Assembly: GCA_030770425.1 (NCBI GenBank)
Contig: JASJFT010000191.1
Location: forward strand, 1-64,000
Source of the DNA: Darksidea phi
Lineage: Eukaryota > Ascomycota > Dothideomycetes > Pleosporales > Lentitheciaceae
Direction of reading: 5' to 3'
DNA: 64,000 nt
This document shows positions 28,601-37,502 of the stretch, in pieces. The number at the start of each line of letters is the position of its first letter. Position 1 is the stretch's first letter. A program made the translations under genes and the position numbers. The notes under the pieces are model-generated. The model made no database searches, had not been told where the DNA came from, and saw only the letters and a program-made list of their open reading frames with translations.

Positions 28601-29142
28601 AAGAGGTAGGATTTTTTTATAAGTAGAGTAAAGTATTAAGATAATATACGATAGCTATACTATATAAATACTTTAATAATAACTATTAATCGCTTTAAGA
28701 CTAAGATAGAGTTAAAAATTAATATATAAAAATAGTTACTTTATAGTTATACTAGGTAATTATAAATTAATACTCGTAAACGTCGATAGAAGGAGTAGCT
28801 TAGTCTATTATACTAAAAACCTCGCTTATTTAATCGACTAGCTTTAAGCTTAGATAATTATAACTTTAATATATTCTTAATATATTCTAAATATAATTAA
28901 TATTTTATAAATTATAATAATATATATATTATTATCTTAGATTAGTATCTTAATTAAAATTCTTAATAGTATTAACTTTCTTATTAACTTAATATATCTT
29001 AATAATAAAATTATATTTATAATTTTTTTATTATATTAGTTAATTTAAAAGTATTTAATATTTTATAAATTATATATATACTATAGATTCTTTTTAAATA
29101 AGCTTATTTAATAAGCTATTAATACTAAATTTTTAAAACTTT
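25690..29142. other. RIP-saturated DNA with an unidentified plus-strand ghost frame
   Basis: No Gypsy, Copia or transposase motif was found. Between about 26,700 and 28,500 the plus strand can be read for long stretches broken only by TAG/TAA, giving a Lys/Gln/Asn-rich translation. That would fit a RIPped coding region, but frame continuity was not proven and the product is unknown. Confidence 0.4.
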
Positions 29143-29475
29143 TTATATATAATAATATAAAATATAAATTTTATAACGCGTAAATATAGAAGGCCTATTA
29201 AAATAAGAATAAAAGATATTATTAATTATTTTATAAAATCTATATAAGATATCGCGTATATATTTAGATATAACTAAAAACTTAGCTAGAAATTCTAACG
29301 CTAAGGTACTAGTCTTAGCCTTTAATATAATACTATTACGCGCGTTAATTAATAGCTCGCTATATAGACAATAATTTCCGCTAATTTCTATACTAAAGGA
29401 GCGTTGTGGGGGCATATTGTATAGATACGAAGTGTAGGTATTAATGGGCGTCGCATTTGGTAGGGTGCTTAACAA
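29143..29475 (-). other. 110-codon open stretch in frame with the DUF6601-like remnant
   Basis: This stretch is open for 110 codons in DNA where TAG/TAA are frequent, and it is in the same frame as the DUF6601-like remnant just upstream, separated by TGA and TAA codons at 29,490-29,485. There is no ATG at its head (it opens with TTG). Its first third lies in the island edge and its remainder in RIPped DNA. I do not recognise the translation. It may be a displaced 3' end or chance; I would not annotate it as a gene. Confidence 0.2.
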
Positions 29476-29487
29476 ACCAGACTTTTA

Positions 29488-30242
29488 TCATATAACTGTA
29501 GAAAGAATAGCGAACACGAAAAGAACCGGTCTATATAGCCGCCCAAAAAAGTCGCTATACTGCACGTAAACCTGTTTAAAGTAGAACTTGTGTAGGAAAA
29601 ATAGAGCATAGAAATTAAGTCGCGTCAGCCTTAGTTCCCCGTAGTAGTACCTCTTAGATACGGCCGAGTCGTGGATGCGATAAAGTTCCGCGACCAACCG
29701 GTAGAAAGACGCCTACTTTATATCTTTAGGGATAAGCCGCAGGTTTTCTTACTGGGCGATATAGAAGTCTAATTTATACTAAACTAAGAAGGAGTACGTC
29801 CTTAAGAAGCCCATCGCTGCTTAGCGAATACCGGTTCGACTGTCGCCTAGCTGGGTTGAGCCTTCGTCTAGGTACGTTTCCTAAAAGGCGTGCGATAACA
29901 GATATTATGGAAGAGGTGTGATAAAGACGCGATTATGGATCTACACTAGGTACAGCCGAGGGTCTTCCGTGATGACGATCTCGCGACTTTTGACCCGCTG
30001 ACGATGCAAGGCGTTGATGTTGCTGCTGGACCAGGTCGTCATGGTCCAGAGGTACGGCGCCATCACCTCAAGATGATCACCTCAAGATGGCGAGAGCAAA
30101 ACTCCTTCTCGAGGAACCGCCTCATCTTGACGAAATCGTTGAGCATAATTGAGGGCTGACTGGGTAGAGTGGTGTTTGGCGGTGCTTCAGCTATCGGCTC
30201 GAGATCGGGGATGGGCTGGTCGATTTTCGAGAACGGAGGCAT
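29488..30242 (-). pseudogene. DUF6601-like fungal membrane-protein gene, RIPped and frameshifted
   Basis: The minus-strand reading starts at an ATG at 30,242 (MPPFSKIDQPIPDLEP...; an in-frame ATG also exists at 30,266). It then shows the DUF6601 core: a TEDPRLYLV.IH block, an F.TPLP.YLLSHAF block, GFLRTY, IAQ, and finally FFGRLYRPVLFVFAILS, which looks like the first transmembrane helix. The frame is shifted by a 14-bp tandem duplication at 30,062-30,089; beyond it the conserved frame resumes and carries seven internal TAG/TAA codons, several where Trp (TGG) or Gln (CAG) fits. It ends in TGA at 29,490-29,488 inside the membrane helix, so the rest of the C-terminus is missing. Function of DUF6601 proteins is unknown to me. 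Its ATG lies ~320 bp from the divergent NLR remnant. Confidence 0.75.
30062..30089. repeat. 14-bp tandem duplication causing a frameshift
   Basis: atcacctcaagatg occurs twice head to tail (30,062-30,075 and 30,076-30,089). One copy fewer joins the upstream and downstream minus-strand frames of the DUF6601-like gene without a gap. This is therefore a plain duplication mutation rather than a RIP change. Confidence 0.9.
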
Positions 30243-30566
30243 GGTTGCACTGAAAATTAACGTCAAACTAAATCTGTGTGGGAGAGTGATCTATGGAGTG
30301 TTCTTTGAGGCGGCGACAGCGAGAGCCCTCTTTTGGCCCCCAGCAGCTCCGCCTTGCTGCAGGCAGGCCAGGTGGCTTTTCCAGCCTGGCGCAGTGTCAG
30401 CCCGCCGCCGTCCGCACTGCACGTCCTTGCATCTCGTGCCCGACCGTCTCCTCGTCTCTTGAGCTCTGAGCGCCTGCTGTGTAACTGAGATTTGCTGTTC
30501 GACTATGGTACGCGTGTAGCCCCGGATAGAAGGCGCCAAGACTAACGCGGCGCCCAGGTCCGGCCG
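30243..30566. promoter_or_regulatory. Shared upstream region of two divergent gene remnants
   Basis: About 320 bp between the minus-strand DUF6601-like ATG and the first recognisable plus-strand NLR codons. It is GC-rich and keeps many CpA/TpG sites, unlike the flanks. Position suggests a bidirectional promoter plus 5' leaders. I see no clear TATA box. Open frames that cross it on either strand have no recognisable product. Confidence 0.4.
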
Positions 30567-31891
30567 GTGACGGACGACGACATCGGCCTGAAGGTGCTCC
30601 GCGACGCGCCAGCAGATGCGACCGAGATCGTCGAGTGCGCTCGTCCTTAACCGTATTTGACCGCCTGGATCGGTACTAAGTCCTCCTAGCATCGTCGCTA
30701 TCCACGGCATCGGAGCCCACCCGGACGACAGCTGGTGCAAGAATGCCGGCACGGCGGAAGACCCACGATGGGTCAACTGGCTCGACGCCGACGACATGCT
30801 GCCGGCGGTAGCACCGCAGGCACGCATCATGCGATACGGGTACCAGTCGCAGTGGTTCGGCGAAGGAGCGATGCGGCAGAAGGCGTCCACCGTAGCACAG
30901 CGGTTGCTGCTGGCCTTGCGGCGGAAGAGAGAGGTGCGGAAGGTCTACGCACTAGTCGTGTTGTCGCTGCTACTGACTCTGCTAGGAGTATCCGTTCCGG
31001 CCGCTGGTGTTCATCGCACACTGCTTTGGCGGGCTGGTGGTACTGAAGGTGGGTTGTCGCCTAGCGGCAGAGCCGACCCCGTAACTAAGCGTGTACAGGC
31101 ACTTCTAGAAGCGCAGCACAACGAGAGCGAGTGGCCTGGCATGTTCGTATCGACTACCGGCTTAATCTTCTTCGGCACGCCCTTCCGAGGCGCCGAAGGG
31201 ATGAGCCAGGTAGAGATGCTTGCTGCGGCGCGGCAGGAATACCAAGACGACGAGGTACAGATGGACGTTCTGAAGATACTGGAGCCTGGAAATGAGTTTC
31301 TTCAGGAAGTAGTGGATCAGTTTGGGAAGACGCGGAGACAAGCGCACAAGGCCCAGGTGGCATGCTTCTACGAGCTTAAGTCGAGTAACGTCGGGCGGAT
31401 CGTGGGGAAGGCCGATCGCACGGTAGGTTGGCGAACTGGCTGCGCTTACTCCAGGCTAACTATGTCTACAGAGATTTGTGGTGAGCGAGAGCTCTAGCTA
31501 CCTCGATCTATCCGACGCGACGAGCAAGCTTTCGCTCTCCTGGACCTACTTCGACATAAACAAGTTCGAGAAGCCGATAGAGGAAGACTTTGAGATAGTA
31601 AGCGATATAGTCAAAGGTATGGTCAAGGGGTCGTTAGGGCTCGTGTCGGCTCGTATACAATGTAACTATGTACTGCCGTAGTCCATACCGTATTAAGATA
31701 GTTAGCTAAAAGCTATAGATGATGGCAAGTACAAGATCGACTTTAGCCTCTGGGGGGTACCGGTGGTGAGCCAGTTTATCACACGCGATGTAGAGATGTA
31801 TAAGCTCGAGCGGCTTTTGATTCGTAATATACTCGTAACGAGCCGTCGAAACGTCGTCGTAGTCTACGGGCTAGGTGGTATCGGTAAGACG

Positions 31892-33130
31892 TAGCTTGCG
31901 GTGGAGTTTGCGTAGAAATATTAGTATAGATATAGTGGGATCTTCTGGCTGGACGGATCGTCGAATATAAGCCTAAAGTAATCCTTTGTAGATATGGTAT
32001 AGAGGCTTCCGCGAAACGAGCTGATGGCTAACGGTATAGAGATGGTTAGCTATTCTATTATAGATACCGATGCGGCGGTCCGCGAGTGTCTGTGGTGGCT
32101 GTCCCTCTCGTCGAATCGTCGCTGGTTCTTGATCGTGGATAATATGGATCGCGATTACAACGACCGAGGAGACTCGTAGGTATATAACGTAAAAGAGTAT
32201 CTTCCTTATGTAGACTACGGGTCGATTCTGATTATAAGCTGGTTAGCTAGTCTCTAGGGGTATGGTATAGGGGTTAAGATTGGAACGGTGACGGCAGAGT
32301 AGGTACGCGCCATCCTAGAGAATAATACTGGGAGAGCGGTTAAGGGTAAGTGGAGGGCTATATTACCGAGTCGAGGGGACGGTTGCTTACGTGGACCGTC
32401 TAGACGCCGATGCTGTTCTCGAGCTGCTGAACGGACTACCCCTAGCTCTTACTTAGGCTAGATCGTATATGTGGGAGATAAACGTGTCCGCCTCTATATA
32501 TGTAAAGTACTATAATATAATATGGGAATAGTTGATGAAGAAGTAGGATCGCTTCCTGTTAGAAGAGTATGGCGACCGAAGCGTATTAACGATATGGACT
32601 ATGTTATACGAATAAGCCCGGAGACAGAGCGAAGAAGTAGCTTGCCTGCTTAAGCTGTGGGGTTTTCTGGATAGCGGAGAGATATGGTACGAGCTCGTTG
32701 CGGTAGGGTTACGCTTAGCTGAAGTAATGGAGGTTCCAGCGTGGCTGTTCAAGATTGCGGGAGACGAGCTAGAGTTTGGCGAGGTAGTAAGGCTTTTGCT
32801 GCGCTATTTACTCGCCGAAGCGATAGAAGATAGCGACAGCTACTCGATGCATTCTATGCTGTATAGATGGAGCGGTTAGCTGACGGAAGGCGAAGAGTAG
32901 CGCGAGTTTGGTTGTATAGTAGTGGGGCTGGTTGCGTCCAACGTGCCTTCGAAGTTAGAAGTAGAGTTTTGGGAGAGGCGAAAGCGGATCCTGGCGTATG
33001 GTATCGTTGTTAGTAAATGGATGGAGATGGAGGTAATTTCTCATAAATAAGAGGGTATAGAAGAGATAAAAAAACTATGGCTATTCTACAATCTGGGTTA
33101 TTTACTCGCGGATGAGAAGCGATTGTAGGT
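31892..33130 (+). other. RIP-damaged core of the NLR gene (16 nonsense codons)
   Basis: Stops within the NB-ARC and winged-helix reading frame include the codon directly after GLGGIGKT, then FA-stop-KY-stop-YRY, and further ones to the codon before VEKMYRR at the first TPR. All are TAG or TAA. No frameshift is needed anywhere in this 1.2 kb once the intron 32,346-32,403 is removed. The esterase exons upstream (30,690-31,422) have none. Confidence 0.85.
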
Positions 33131-33137
33131 AGAGAAG

Positions 33138-33893
33138 ATGTACAGGCGGGTACTAGAGGGCTACGAGAAAGCATGGGGGCTAGAGTATATATTAATACTT
33201 ACCATGGCTAATAATATGGGCAACCTCTATGCGAACCTAGGCAGGTTTAAAGAGGTAGAGGAGATGTATAGGCGCGTACTAGAGGGCTACGAGAAAGTAT
33301 GGGGGCTAGAGTACATATTAACACTTGATACGGTCTATAATATGGGCAACCTCTATATGACCCTGGGTAGGTTTGAAGAGGCAGAGGAGATGTACAGGCG
33401 CGCACTAGAGGGCTTCGAGAAAATATGGGGGCTAGAGCACACATTCACACTCTCCACGCTTAATAACATAGGCATCCTCTATACGGACCTGGGCAGGTTT
33501 AAAGAGGCAGAGGAGATGTACAGGCGCGCACTAGAGGGCTTCGAGAAAGCATGGGGGCCAGAGTATATATCAATACTTGATACCATCTATAACATGGGCA
33601 ACCTCTATAAGAACCTGGGCAGGTTTGAAGAGGCAGAGGAGATGTACAAGCGCGCACTAGAGGGCAAGGAGGAAGCATGGGGGCCAGAGCACAAATCAGC
33701 ACTCAACACAGTCAACAACATGGGCGCCCTCTACGAGGACCTGGGCAGGCTTGAAGAGGCAGAGGAGATGTACAGGCGCGCACTAGACGGCTACGAGAAA
33801 GCATGGGGGCCAGAGCACACATCAACACTTGACACGGTCAACAACATGGGCGCCCTCTATGCAAACATGGGCAGGCTTGAAGAGGCAGAGGAG
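33138..33893 (+). repeat. 126-bp tandem repeats, six copies (TPR units)
   Basis: Six head-to-tail units of exactly 126 bp (42 codons) start at 33,138 and then every 126 bp. They are very similar at DNA level, as in fungal NLRs whose repeats expand and homogenise. Units 1-2 carry many C-to-T differences relative to units 5-6. Confidence 0.92.
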
Positions 33894-34253
33894 ATGTACA
33901 GGCGCGCACTACACGTCTACGAGAAAGCCATTGGCCCCAACGAAATAGGCACCTACATTTCATCCCTAAACACTATGTGGGGTTTCGCTTCCATCCGCGA
34001 TCGCCAAGGTCGTAAAGACGACGCAAGAAAGTGGTACGGCAAAGCCCTTTCCGGCTACGAAAAAGTGCATGGGATGAATCATTCCAATTGCCAGATTTTG
34101 CGCAACAACCTCACAGCTTTGGAGTCAGAAGGCGATAAGAGCAGCGTGTCGGTTGAGGGAGCATCGGCCCAGGAACACGTCCGTGTCCAAAGTCATTCTA
34201 GTTCCTATTCCCCGCCTCGAACACGAGCTTCTAAGCGGCGCAGAGTGGTCTGA
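33138..34253 (+). CDS. Intact TPR-coding 3' end of the NLR pseudogene (371 codons)
   Basis: The longest undamaged reading frame in the window. It encodes six 42-residue kinesin-light-chain-type TPR units (consensus MYRRALEGYEKAWGPEHTST then LDTVNNMG.LY..LGR.EEAEE), two degenerate units (MYRRALHVYEKAIGP..., WYGKALSGYEKVHG...), and a Ser-rich tail ending in the basic cluster SKRRRVV, which could be a nuclear localisation signal. It is the C-terminal sensor part of the NLR gene and not an independent gene: the ATG at 33,138 is simply the Met of the first TPR. A stop codon (TAG) lies three codons upstream (33,126-33,128). Confidence 0.7.
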   Translation: MYRRVLEGYEKAWGLEYILILTMANNMGNLYANLGRFKEVEEMYRRVLEGYEKVWGLEYILTLDTVYNMGNLYMTLGRFEEAEEMYRRALEGFEKIWGLEHTFTLSTLNNIGILYTDLGRFKEAEEMYRRALEGFEKAWGPEYISILDTIYNMGNLYKNLGRFEEAEEMYKRALEGKEEAWGPEHKSALNTVNNMGALYEDLGRLEEAEEMYRRALDGYEKAWGPEHTSTLDTVNNMGALYANMGRLEEAEEMYRRALHVYEKAIGPNEIGTYISSLNTMWGFASIRDRQGRKDDARKWYGKALSGYEKVHGMNHSNCQILRNNLTALESEGDKSSVSVEGASAQEHVRVQSHSSSYSPPRTRASKRRRVV

Positions 34254-35445
34254 GAGCTTGGATAGAAACCGAAGAAGATATAGCTTCCTTTAGGCTTAGT
34301 TTACAAAGGTTCTGGTGCATTTTTACGGGCCGGAAGTGGATATTAGTATGATGCTTGGTGTGTATATGTATCGGTTCTGATGTACTCGAGCAACATGTAG
34401 ACGTGATAGACGCAAGCAAGTCTTTCGTTCGGCTAATTATAGAGCGGAATCCTTCGAGATAGACATGTTCGTACGTTATACCATATTTTATAGCCATATA
34501 ACGGATCATCTCCTCGCCTTTCGCCTGATAATGGATTGCTACTCAGGCAAACAAGGCGTATTTGCTCAACGCCGTGAGCTGCGCAAGAGAAAGCAATGGA
34601 GCGGTTATTACAGACTATACAGCCGAGCCGTCCTTGCTCCTATATTACGACTCCAAATCCTCGCTCTAAAACACCATGAATGTTATAATTTTATTCTCGT
34701 TATAAATATACCTAGCCAAGATTTATAATACTACTATACGATGTCCAAAACTCTCTAAATGCCCTAAAGTAGGGTTAATATTGATCGTCGTTTTAGGTTT
34801 TCCTCACGCTTCAAGCGCGGTGCTCGAACACCGAGTTGTATTTCCGTTGATCGTGATTCTCCTTCTAAAGGACTAGGCGAACGATCGTTGGCGAAGACAT
34901 GATATGTGAGGATGCTGGCTGGCCGAGGATAAGAGATGGACGTAGTGAGTCGGATACTGGTATTATTGCAGGCAATTTTATACTATGAGCGGTAGTATGG
35001 GTGTGCTAACTCATCGCTACCGCTATTAATCTCCTAACCAGACTCTATTATTCGGTAGTACATGTCATTGCTCGCTCGTCGCCTTAATACTTGATGTTTA
35101 AAATATTACCTTGTTGGTATTACTATATATTGTCACGGCTTGTTCGCAGAACAACCGCTCCCTTTCACTATTTCCTTATTTCTTTCACTATATTAGGTTA
35201 GACCGAGGATTAGCCTATTAGTTAGTTAGCTTATTTAGCGCGCCAAGCCTTATTCGGGTATAAAGGGCCCTCGCCCTTAACCCTTATAGCGCTATCTTCA
35301 ATATACCATTGCTATCCTGGGTTGATTCGAAGGCTACCCTTGCTGTTATAACTTCTGGTTGACTATCTTCTGTCCTAGGGTCTTACACATATAGCCCTAT
35401 AGCCCAAATCGTAGGGACCTAAAATAAGACCTCGAAATAAGATGT
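34254..35445. other. Non-RIPped intergenic DNA downstream of the NLR gene
   Basis: About 1.2 kb with normal CpA/TpG content. It presumably starts with the NLR 3' UTR. Short open frames exist (for example 34,465-34,728 plus and 34,231-34,509 minus) but none gives a recognisable protein. Confidence 0.6.
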
Positions 35446-35453
35446 AAAAAAAA
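35446..35453 (-). terminator. T8 Pol III terminator of the tRNA-like gene
   Basis: Eight A residues on the plus strand (T8 on the minus strand) lie seven bases past the 3' acceptor end of the tRNA-like sequence, as expected for RNA polymerase III termination. Confidence 0.5.
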
Positions 35454-35460
35454 TTGGTTT

Positions 35461-35530
35461 GGTCAGTGAGGGGGTCGAACCCTTAACCTTCAGCGGAACG
35501 AGGATGATTTACCATCGGACCAAAGTACCC
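35461..35530 (-). tRNA. tRNA-like gene, possibly degenerate
   Basis: On the minus strand there is an A-box-like TGGTCCGATGG, a B box GGTTCGACCCC containing the T-loop TTCGACC, and a 3' end ACTGACC. Total length is about 70 nt. A seven-base loop TTCCGCT sits in the anticodon position, which would read CCG (Arg), but the flanking stem (CCTCG/GAAGG) pairs at only three of five positions. The 5' acceptor side (GGTACTT) also pairs imperfectly. T8 follows. It may be a diverged or dead tRNA gene; the mismatches do not look like RIP. Confidence 0.45.
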
Positions 35531-35531
35531 T

Positions 35532-35696
35532 ACGATCAGAGCGACGAAGAACCGGAAGGAGGTTTGCCAGGCCTCCAGCCCTATGTGGAACTTCTTCTTT
35601 CTTCACGAGGATCCTGAGGTACCTCTGGACGATCAAACCTTAATCCGAAGAGATTTCCTAGCGCGCTCCACCCACAGGCGCTTCCCTACCAATATT
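35532..35696. other. Right edge of the gene island
   Basis: About 165 bp of normal-composition DNA between the tRNA-like gene and the abrupt start of CpA-free DNA at ~35,697. No gene recognised. Confidence 0.5.
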
Positions 35697-37401
35697 AAGC
35701 TTAAAAATAAGAAGTATAAGATTAAGAAAATATAAGAGCTATAAGGGTTTAAGTATTAGTAAAAATACTTAGTTAAGTAAACGAAATAATCTATTAACTA
35801 GAATATATAAGAACTAATTAAGAATCTATAGAATTAGTAAAGACTAATTAAATAGTATTACTAGAAATATTTAAAGATAAAGACTTTTAACTATTTAAAA
35901 AGATAGAAAAATTAATAAAATTATATAGTAAGGGTTATTATAATAACTTAGATAAAATAACGAAAGTAAATTACTTAATCTTCTTTTACTCTAGCTATTC
36001 TAACTCTTTAATTAAGAAAAGTTTATAATAACTTATCTTCTTATAAAAAGTTACTAGAAGCTTTAATTATTTCTTAAGATATTCTTCGTAAGTTAGAAGA
36101 AAATAATAGATTTTATTATAAAAATTATAAATATTTTAAAGTTAGTAATTAAGATTAATTTTAAGAATATCTATCTTTTTAAACTCTTTTTAAGAATAAT
36201 AAAATTATACTTTAAATTTTATAATAAATACTTTAAATACTAGTTAGAGGTAAGATTAACTAAATAGTAATAATAAAAGTTTTAATAATAAAAATAAGAT
36301 ATTAGTATCTCTCGACTATAGAAATAAATATAGAACTTTTTTTTAAATTTTTTTAGATATTATTAGAATTTAGAAAGAAAATAAAGAATAAGACTTAGAT
36401 ATCTATAAAATAGAAGTCTACCTACTCTTATACCTAAGTAAGAAATAAAATAACTAGAGTATTAAACTAAGAAAAGAATTACTAGTATATATATATAGAC
36501 TATAGTATAATATAGAAGAAATTATTAAAGTAATAGAATTACTACTAAATAGAATTATAAGAAGAAGAATATATCTTTAAAAATAAAGTTTTAAAAAGAA
36601 GAATAAGTATTATAACTTTATATAAATTATAAATTATAGAATATCTTAAAAAAGCTACTAGCTAAGATAATAGCTTAATTAGTAATCTAATATTATATAA
36701 TAATAATCTACTATAATTTATCTACTAAGATAATAAAGTATAGTAGAGTAGAATAGATTACTAAGTAACTACGAGTAGTATAAGAGAGTAAAGAGTCTCT
36801 TAAACTTTTTATTTTAATTTCTTATAGTTAATCTTTAGTTTTTTATCTAATACTTATAAATACGATTAGATCTTTTTCTAAGAAGTTATTCTAGTAATAG
36901 AATTTATTAACTTAATTTTAATTTATTAGAAATTAATAGTATAATAAATATATTATTAGCTTTAATCTAGATTTTATATAAAGATATATATAATATATAA
37001 TAAGATACTAGACTAGAGTAGTTATAAAAAGTATATCTATCTAAAGATAATATAATAATTTAAGATTATTAAACTAGTAATAAAGAATCTAGCGATTTTA
37101 TTAAAGAATATTTAATTTAGATTTATATAGTAGAAGTCTTTTTAAAAGATTTATATAAAATATAATAAGAGTTTATATATAATAAAGATATTATATTTAT
37201 ATCTTATATATAATAATAGAGCTATAAAGCTATATATAATACGATAAGATAATATTTTAAATATTAAGATACTAGACGAGAAATAATATATAATACCTAA
37301 TTATAGAGTATTAAAAGACTAATAATAGTAATAAGAAGTTAATATACTAATACTACCTATAGTATAAAAATTACCTATAATAATATTAGTATTCTACTTA
37401 C

Positions 37402-37502
37402 TATATCTATCTCTTATTCTTAGCTAGATTTCTTATTATATCTATCTCTTATTCTTAGCTAGCTTTCTTATATCTATCTCTTATCTTTAGCTAGCTTTTT
37501 TA
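37402..37502. repeat. Imperfect ~32-35-bp tandem repeat, three copies
   Basis: Units contain atctatctcttattcttag followed by ctag(a/c)tttcttat, starting near 37,405, 37,440 and 37,472. Confidence 0.7.

Larger units (their letters stand above)
30567..34253 (+). pseudogene. Fungal NLR gene (SesB-like esterase / NB-ARC / TPR), inactivated by RIP
   Basis: Inferred introns are 30,635-30,689, 30,934-30,985, 31,049-31,098, 31,423-31,471, 31,653-31,718 (least sure) and 32,346-32,403; all join in phase. Exons 1-5 encode an alpha/beta-hydrolase of the SesB-like type: AIHGIGAHPDDSW, nucleophile elbow AHCFGG (Cys where Ser is usual), FFGTPFRG. Exon 6 has the NB-ARC P-loop GLGGIGKT (31,868-31,891) and a Walker B-like WFLIVDNMD (~32,130); exon 7 has GLPLAL (~32,435), a winged-helix region with YSMHSML (~32,845), then TPRs to a basic SKRRRVV end. 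Sixteen in-frame stops (13 TAG, 3 TAA, no TGA) lie from just after the P-loop (31,892) to just before the TPRs, at positions where Gln fits. No ATG starts exon 1: GTG is at 30,567. Such proteins act as cytosolic immune/incompatibility receptors; this copy cannot make the full protein. Confidence 0.88.

Noticed and set aside
30169..30462. 97-codon open frame on the plus strand across the divergent upstream region
   Set aside because: It is antisense to the start of the DUF6601-like gene and low-complexity; no recognisable product.
30291..30890. 199-codon open frame on the minus strand
   Set aside because: It overlaps the recognisable first NLR exons on the plus strand and its translation matches no family I know; GC-rich DNA makes such antisense frames common.
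30796..31497. Continuous 233-codon plus-strand frame as a stand-alone gene
   Set aside because: It reads through inferred introns (30,934-30,985, 31,049-31,098, 31,423-31,471). Splicing restores conserved motifs such as AHCFGG that the unspliced frame lacks.
32510..32752. 80-codon minus-strand open frame
   Set aside because: It is antisense to the winged-helix part of the NLR frame, which has clear family similarity.
33247..33702. Minus-strand open frames of 65 and 67 codons in the TPR region
   Set aside because: They are mirror images of the 126-bp plus-strand repeats, hence their repeated RSPLVRACTSPLPL segment.
33138..33893. CRISPR-like array because of regular 126-bp spacing
   Set aside because: The repeats are contiguous coding TPR units with no spacers, in a fungal genome.
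34231..34728. Two short open frames downstream of the NLR gene (92 codons minus, 87 codons plus)
   Set aside because: No recognisable domain, overlapping each other, and no start context or introns to support them.
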